Shown here one piece after another: positions 62,701 through 64,000 of a stretch of DNA of 64,000 nucleotides (its first letter is position 1; each line of letters begins with the position of its first letter). Origin of the DNA: Falsiroseomonas oleicola (GTDB lineage: Bacteria; Pseudomonadota; Alphaproteobacteria; Acetobacterales; Acetobacteraceae); NCBI RefSeq assembly GCF_019029495.1, contig NZ_JAERQM010000006.1, positions 263,115-327,114 on the forward strand. The letters are read 5' to 3'. The notes beneath the pieces are model-generated. The model was not told where the DNA came from. It searched no databases and saw nothing but the letters and a program-made list of their open reading frames with translations. The translations under genes and the position numbers were made by a program.

Positions 62701-62975
62701 CGATCCATATTATAAATCACATCAAGAAGGTCGATTTCGGTGATTCCGATCGGGGCATTATGATATTCTGAAGGCAATCTGGCTACACTGGATTTGTAGT
62801 TGAAGTTTTTGTGTCCCTTTCGGGCGGTAAGATAGTTCTCGCGAAGAACACTCCATTCTTGCCGCGGCATTGGGGCGGTTGCTGCTACGCGATCGTATAA
62901 AGTTTCCAGTGCTTGGAATATCGCGGAGGTCTGTTTTCCCGTGACCGATCCGTCGCATGAAGGTCTCCAAGGCAT
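59769..62975 (-). CDS. STAND-like P-loop NTPase with C-terminal CHAT protease domain
   Basis: The protein has 1,068 residues. Walker A is VEGWRGSGKTSLL at about 98-110; Walker B is KYVVVFDNLDHLS near 215-227, as in STAND/AAA-type switches. A long middle region follows. The last 250 residues form a CHAT (caspase HetF-associated) domain: FLAPWEWLCPI, the His in ADVLHIVGHW (His945), the Cys in LILSVCKLG (Cys986) and the closing NPWTHVYVRYG strand. The first 13 residues are unlikely to be native: another frame opening at 63054 reads smoothly into this one at a run of four A residues. Such proteins sense infection or damage and cut a target; this role is inferred. GC is far below the core genome. 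Confidence 0.8.
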   Translation of the reverse strand: MPWRPSCDGSVTGKQTSAIFQALETLYDRVAATAPMPRQEWSVLRENYLTARKGHKNFNYKSSVARLPSEYHNAPIGITEIDLLDVIYNMDRCRVALVEGWRGSGKTSLLHYLEEVIHQCSPESKIRFLIIDGLQLADLRGPNVEKEVAEDYGRAIRSSVNKAIQQAIGRGSSPREVTALKRASRVLSTDVSQPAIRDSFVALEQNLLSQKEAKYVVVFDNLDHLSRDYWKAAVNFGRQITTSTNFRCFICVRPNVTDELFKGGDARAFFQHRIIVPAPDVELWINHLGKRLSLELEILAAENRSPPVLNGKEIRGNQIKTIFKNLADLLVNKRATKSGGLQDDVSAILEAIAADDTRHLQLLFRRIIRDSRLPEKFLLGQSETYEFHPISCLIDGGAYIYTHDRYVPNILVFDNGSGNPNFLIQHRILILLEPAVFTTVAELCRCLNLMGYDRYMVLQALEMLSGPLLIRANSGDTISASDPPEKVELTQAGYFYRQHFLRNADYLTAVVLDVPLQHETLRSLVDISLEKVRGGRRYFSARIASLIEYAHEVSKREERQIFVQLTTASASPELLRLADALRNGGLLTRSIMMALTAVHGRSQMSLNQAILSSIETALTELGDHCDRIEKRLDELVNRVRRAPTGIQQDLLPQSESGDFNIKLRDRGENLEAVADIPASRTDSAVVVSLEAVSGEHKIRMSTVAVPIGKYENNSGQPKASHRAIMVFPRLPGFAGEVLTKVSGIEIHHPVSETLFISPNINGATMQLLLHRLANGRKGEPIGPEVNLEEIESLSKELIQDINSRAGAGPLDLRWIREAGAELATKVLDNRGANYLCSLLKSSSLILLHSPMNSFLAPWEWLCPIPQADEETEPLAHGRMVVRWIGAPFDAANSLHHAKAHRQMKSMVTIGLPNSADRPWRVRTPSTPEDLADISSSADVLHIVGHWNDKEKVVEIGEGSDKLQINNKTIKAYNIGSKHGSLILSVCKLGNLKSASNLAMTAVDTRSAAVWTPITTIREADADELDQDLHDYVENQNDKSEHAPKRLGLFFLHRRKRNPWTHVYVRYGL

Positions 62976-63054
62976 CGGTGATCTCCAGTCCTGTGGACAT
63001 CGAGAGCGAGAACAACATCACTAGCCTATCTCGCGGCTGAAGCGATACAATCAT
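62934..63054 (-). other. N-terminal extension of the CHAT/STAND gene in another frame
   Basis: From ATG 63054 the frame reads MIVSLQPRDRLVMLFSLSM, then TGLEITDALETFMRRIGHGK, at GGGAAAA (reverse strand, forward 62934-62940). One skipped A gives QTSAIFQALETLYDRV, the main frame. The amphipathic pattern continues naturally across the junction. It could be a mutation, an assembly error in the homopolymer, or programmed frameshifting. Confidence 0.6.
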
Positions 63055-63078
63055 GTGGAAGCTGCACCGAGAGGCAAC

Positions 63079-63084
63079 ATTGTA
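63079..63084 (-). promoter_or_regulatory. possible -10 box of the CHAT operon
   Basis: TACAAT on the reverse strand differs from TATAAT at one base and lies about 25 bases before ATG 63054, within an AT-rich stretch. No good TTGACA box is found 16-18 bases further up, so the promoter is tentative. Confidence 0.3.
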
Positions 63085-63336
63085 ATTTTTGAGGCATTTT
63101 TTGCTCTAAACGGTGAGCCTGCCGAACATCGCGCGCGCCCACTGTAAGCGTGCACTGGCGACTGCGGCAGTCAGCGGAGCCTTCGGCTTGGCGGCTCAGG
63201 CGCGCCTGCGGTCCGGCCGTGCTGGCGACGTCTGGCGATGACGACGAGGCGGGCGTTGATGCGCTCCTCGTCGATCCGCCAGCCGGGTCGAGTTTACGCG
63301 AGATCCGACTTATCAAGGCCTTGGAGGCGAGGGAAA

Positions 63337-63391
63337 TGTTTGTCAAACGGCGCGGAAGTGGGACCCCGGATCGGCGTCGAATAGGGACCCC
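63337..63391. mobile_element. IS21-family element, terminal end with multiple repeats
   Basis: The end begins near TGTTTGTCAAACGG and carries two 20-base repeats with 24-base periodicity: CGGCGCGGAAGTGGGACCCC (63348-63367) and CGGCGTCGAATAGGGACCCC (63372-63391). Repeated GGGACCCC words at the tips are typical of IS21 elements. The other end lies beyond the window. Confidence 0.75.
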
Positions 63392-63408
63392 TCTTTGGTG
63401 TGCTGATG

Positions 63409-63465
63409 CGCGCTGCGGTCGTCCGGCCCGCAGCCTTAGGCGGAGGGGCGGACGACCGCAGCGCG
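63409..63465. terminator. 17-base perfect inverted repeat after istB
   Basis: The arms at 63409-63425 and 63449-63465 (CGCGCTGCGGTCGTCCG and its complement) pair perfectly around a 23-base spacer. It lies between the istB stop and the IS terminus, so it may end transposase transcripts or block read-through from outside. Confidence 0.6.
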
Positions 63466-63485
63466 GCGGCTGTTGGATGGATGGC

Positions 63486-64000
63486 TCAGGCGCGGTTCTT
63501 GAACCGCCAGCTCTCGTTGCCGGTCTCGACGATGTCGCAGTGGTGCGTCAGACGGTCGAGCAGCGCCGTGGTCATCTTGGCGTCGCCGAACACGCTCGGC
63601 CATTCGCCAAAGGCCAGGTTGGTGGTGACCAGCACCGAGGTCTGCTCGTAGAGGCGGCTGACCAGATGGAACAGCAACTGCCCACCGGATTGCGCGAACG
63701 GCAGGTAGCCGAGCTCGTCCAGCACGACGAAGTCCATCCGGCACAGATGGTCCGCCAGCCGTCCCTGATGCCCGCTGCGGCTTTCCGCCTCAAGCCGGTT
63801 CACCAGGTCGACCACGGTGTAGAACCGGCCACGTGCCCCGCTGCGGATCAGCGCGCGGGCAATGGCGATGGTGAGGTGCGTCTTCCCCGTGCCGGTGCCG
63901 CCGACCAGCACCACGTTGCGCTGATGGGCCAGGAAGTTGCCCGTGGCGAGATCACGCACCAGGGCCTCGTTGATTGGCGTGCCCTCGAACCGAAAGTCCT
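63486..64000 (-). CDS. istB: IS21-family helper ATPase IstB (cut by window edge)
   Basis: The C-terminal 171 residues are present; the frame is open to the right edge, so the start lies outside. [16 protein letters not shown] precedes Walker [21 protein letters not shown], then Walker [15 protein letters not shown] and the sensor region [13 protein letters not shown]. The end ([18 protein letters not shown]) is the usual IstB tail. IstB assembles the IstA transposase on target DNA; istA should lie further right. Confidence 0.93.
   Translation of the reverse strand, partial: DFRFEGTPINEALVRDLATGNFLAHQRNVVLVGGTGTGKTHLTIAIARALIRSGARGRFYTVVDLVNRLEAESRSGHQGRLADHLCRMDFVVLDELGYLPFAQSGGQLLFHLVSRLYEQTSVLVTTNLAFGEWPSVFGDAKMTTALLDRLTHHCDIVETGNESWRFKNRA

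Noticed and set aside
63085-63336. Extra small reverse frame upstream of the CHAT operon
   Set aside because: The sequence is low complexity with no ribosome site; it appears to be non-coding DNA between the operon and the IS21 end.

Overview
The window is high-GC bacterial chromosomal DNA. It most resembles an alphaproteobacterium of the Acetobacteraceae (Roseomonas-like). The reasons are the purB/purC/purS/purQ/purL-bolA-grxD neighbourhood, a TRAP transporter plus a Bug-type (TctC) binding protein, class II DAHP synthase, and the codon and GC style. The family assignment is inference from gene content and cannot be proved without a search.

Bases 1-12,940 hold a catabolic locus for an organic or acyl acid. 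It has two family III CoA-transferases (the first cut by the window edge), an acetyl-CoA hydrolase/transferase-family protein, an MmgE/PrpD protein, a phenylacetate-CoA-ligase-like enzyme, an amidase, an enoyl-CoA hydratase, a complete TRAP transporter (DctP, DctQ, DctM), a CMD protein, a BASS-type permease, a MaoC hydratase and a NIPSNAP protein. Three promoters in this stretch carry the same palindrome built on TTGTCCGGACAA. This looks like the operator of one FadR-type GntR regulator that is not encoded here.

Bases 13,000-48,000 are mainly core genome: a purine permease, a small RTX protein with a Fur-like site upstream, an MFS exporter, Dps, ParE, a TerC/YjbE protein, the purine operon, BolA/GrxD, rpsD, a TctC protein, TrmJ, DUF305, CysS, GltX, NadE, an EamA exporter, a 2OG-Fe(II) oxygenase, a nicotinate phosphoribosyltransferase-like enzyme, DAHP synthase, glutathione reductase and succinate-semialdehyde dehydrogenase. 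A probable abortive-infection gene (29,943-30,815) is inserted just downstream of rpsD.

From about 48,000 to the right edge the DNA is accessory. It starts with a membrane-inserted patatin phospholipase. Next comes a block of small unrecognised genes, including two families each present twice (52,466 with 56,023; 53,662 with 55,438) around a HAD phosphatase, a zinc-ribbon-like protein and a two-helix membrane protein. A metallophosphoesterase and a broken ABC-F ATPase follow. The block ends in a distinctly AT-richer two-gene unit: a STAND-like P-loop protein of about 1,070 residues with a C-terminal CHAT (caspase-like) protease domain, plus a 107-residue partner. An IS21-family element starts beside it and runs off the window. 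The CHAT unit is the best candidate for an undescribed immune or cell-suicide system; its reading frame appears interrupted near the N-terminus at a run of four A residues.
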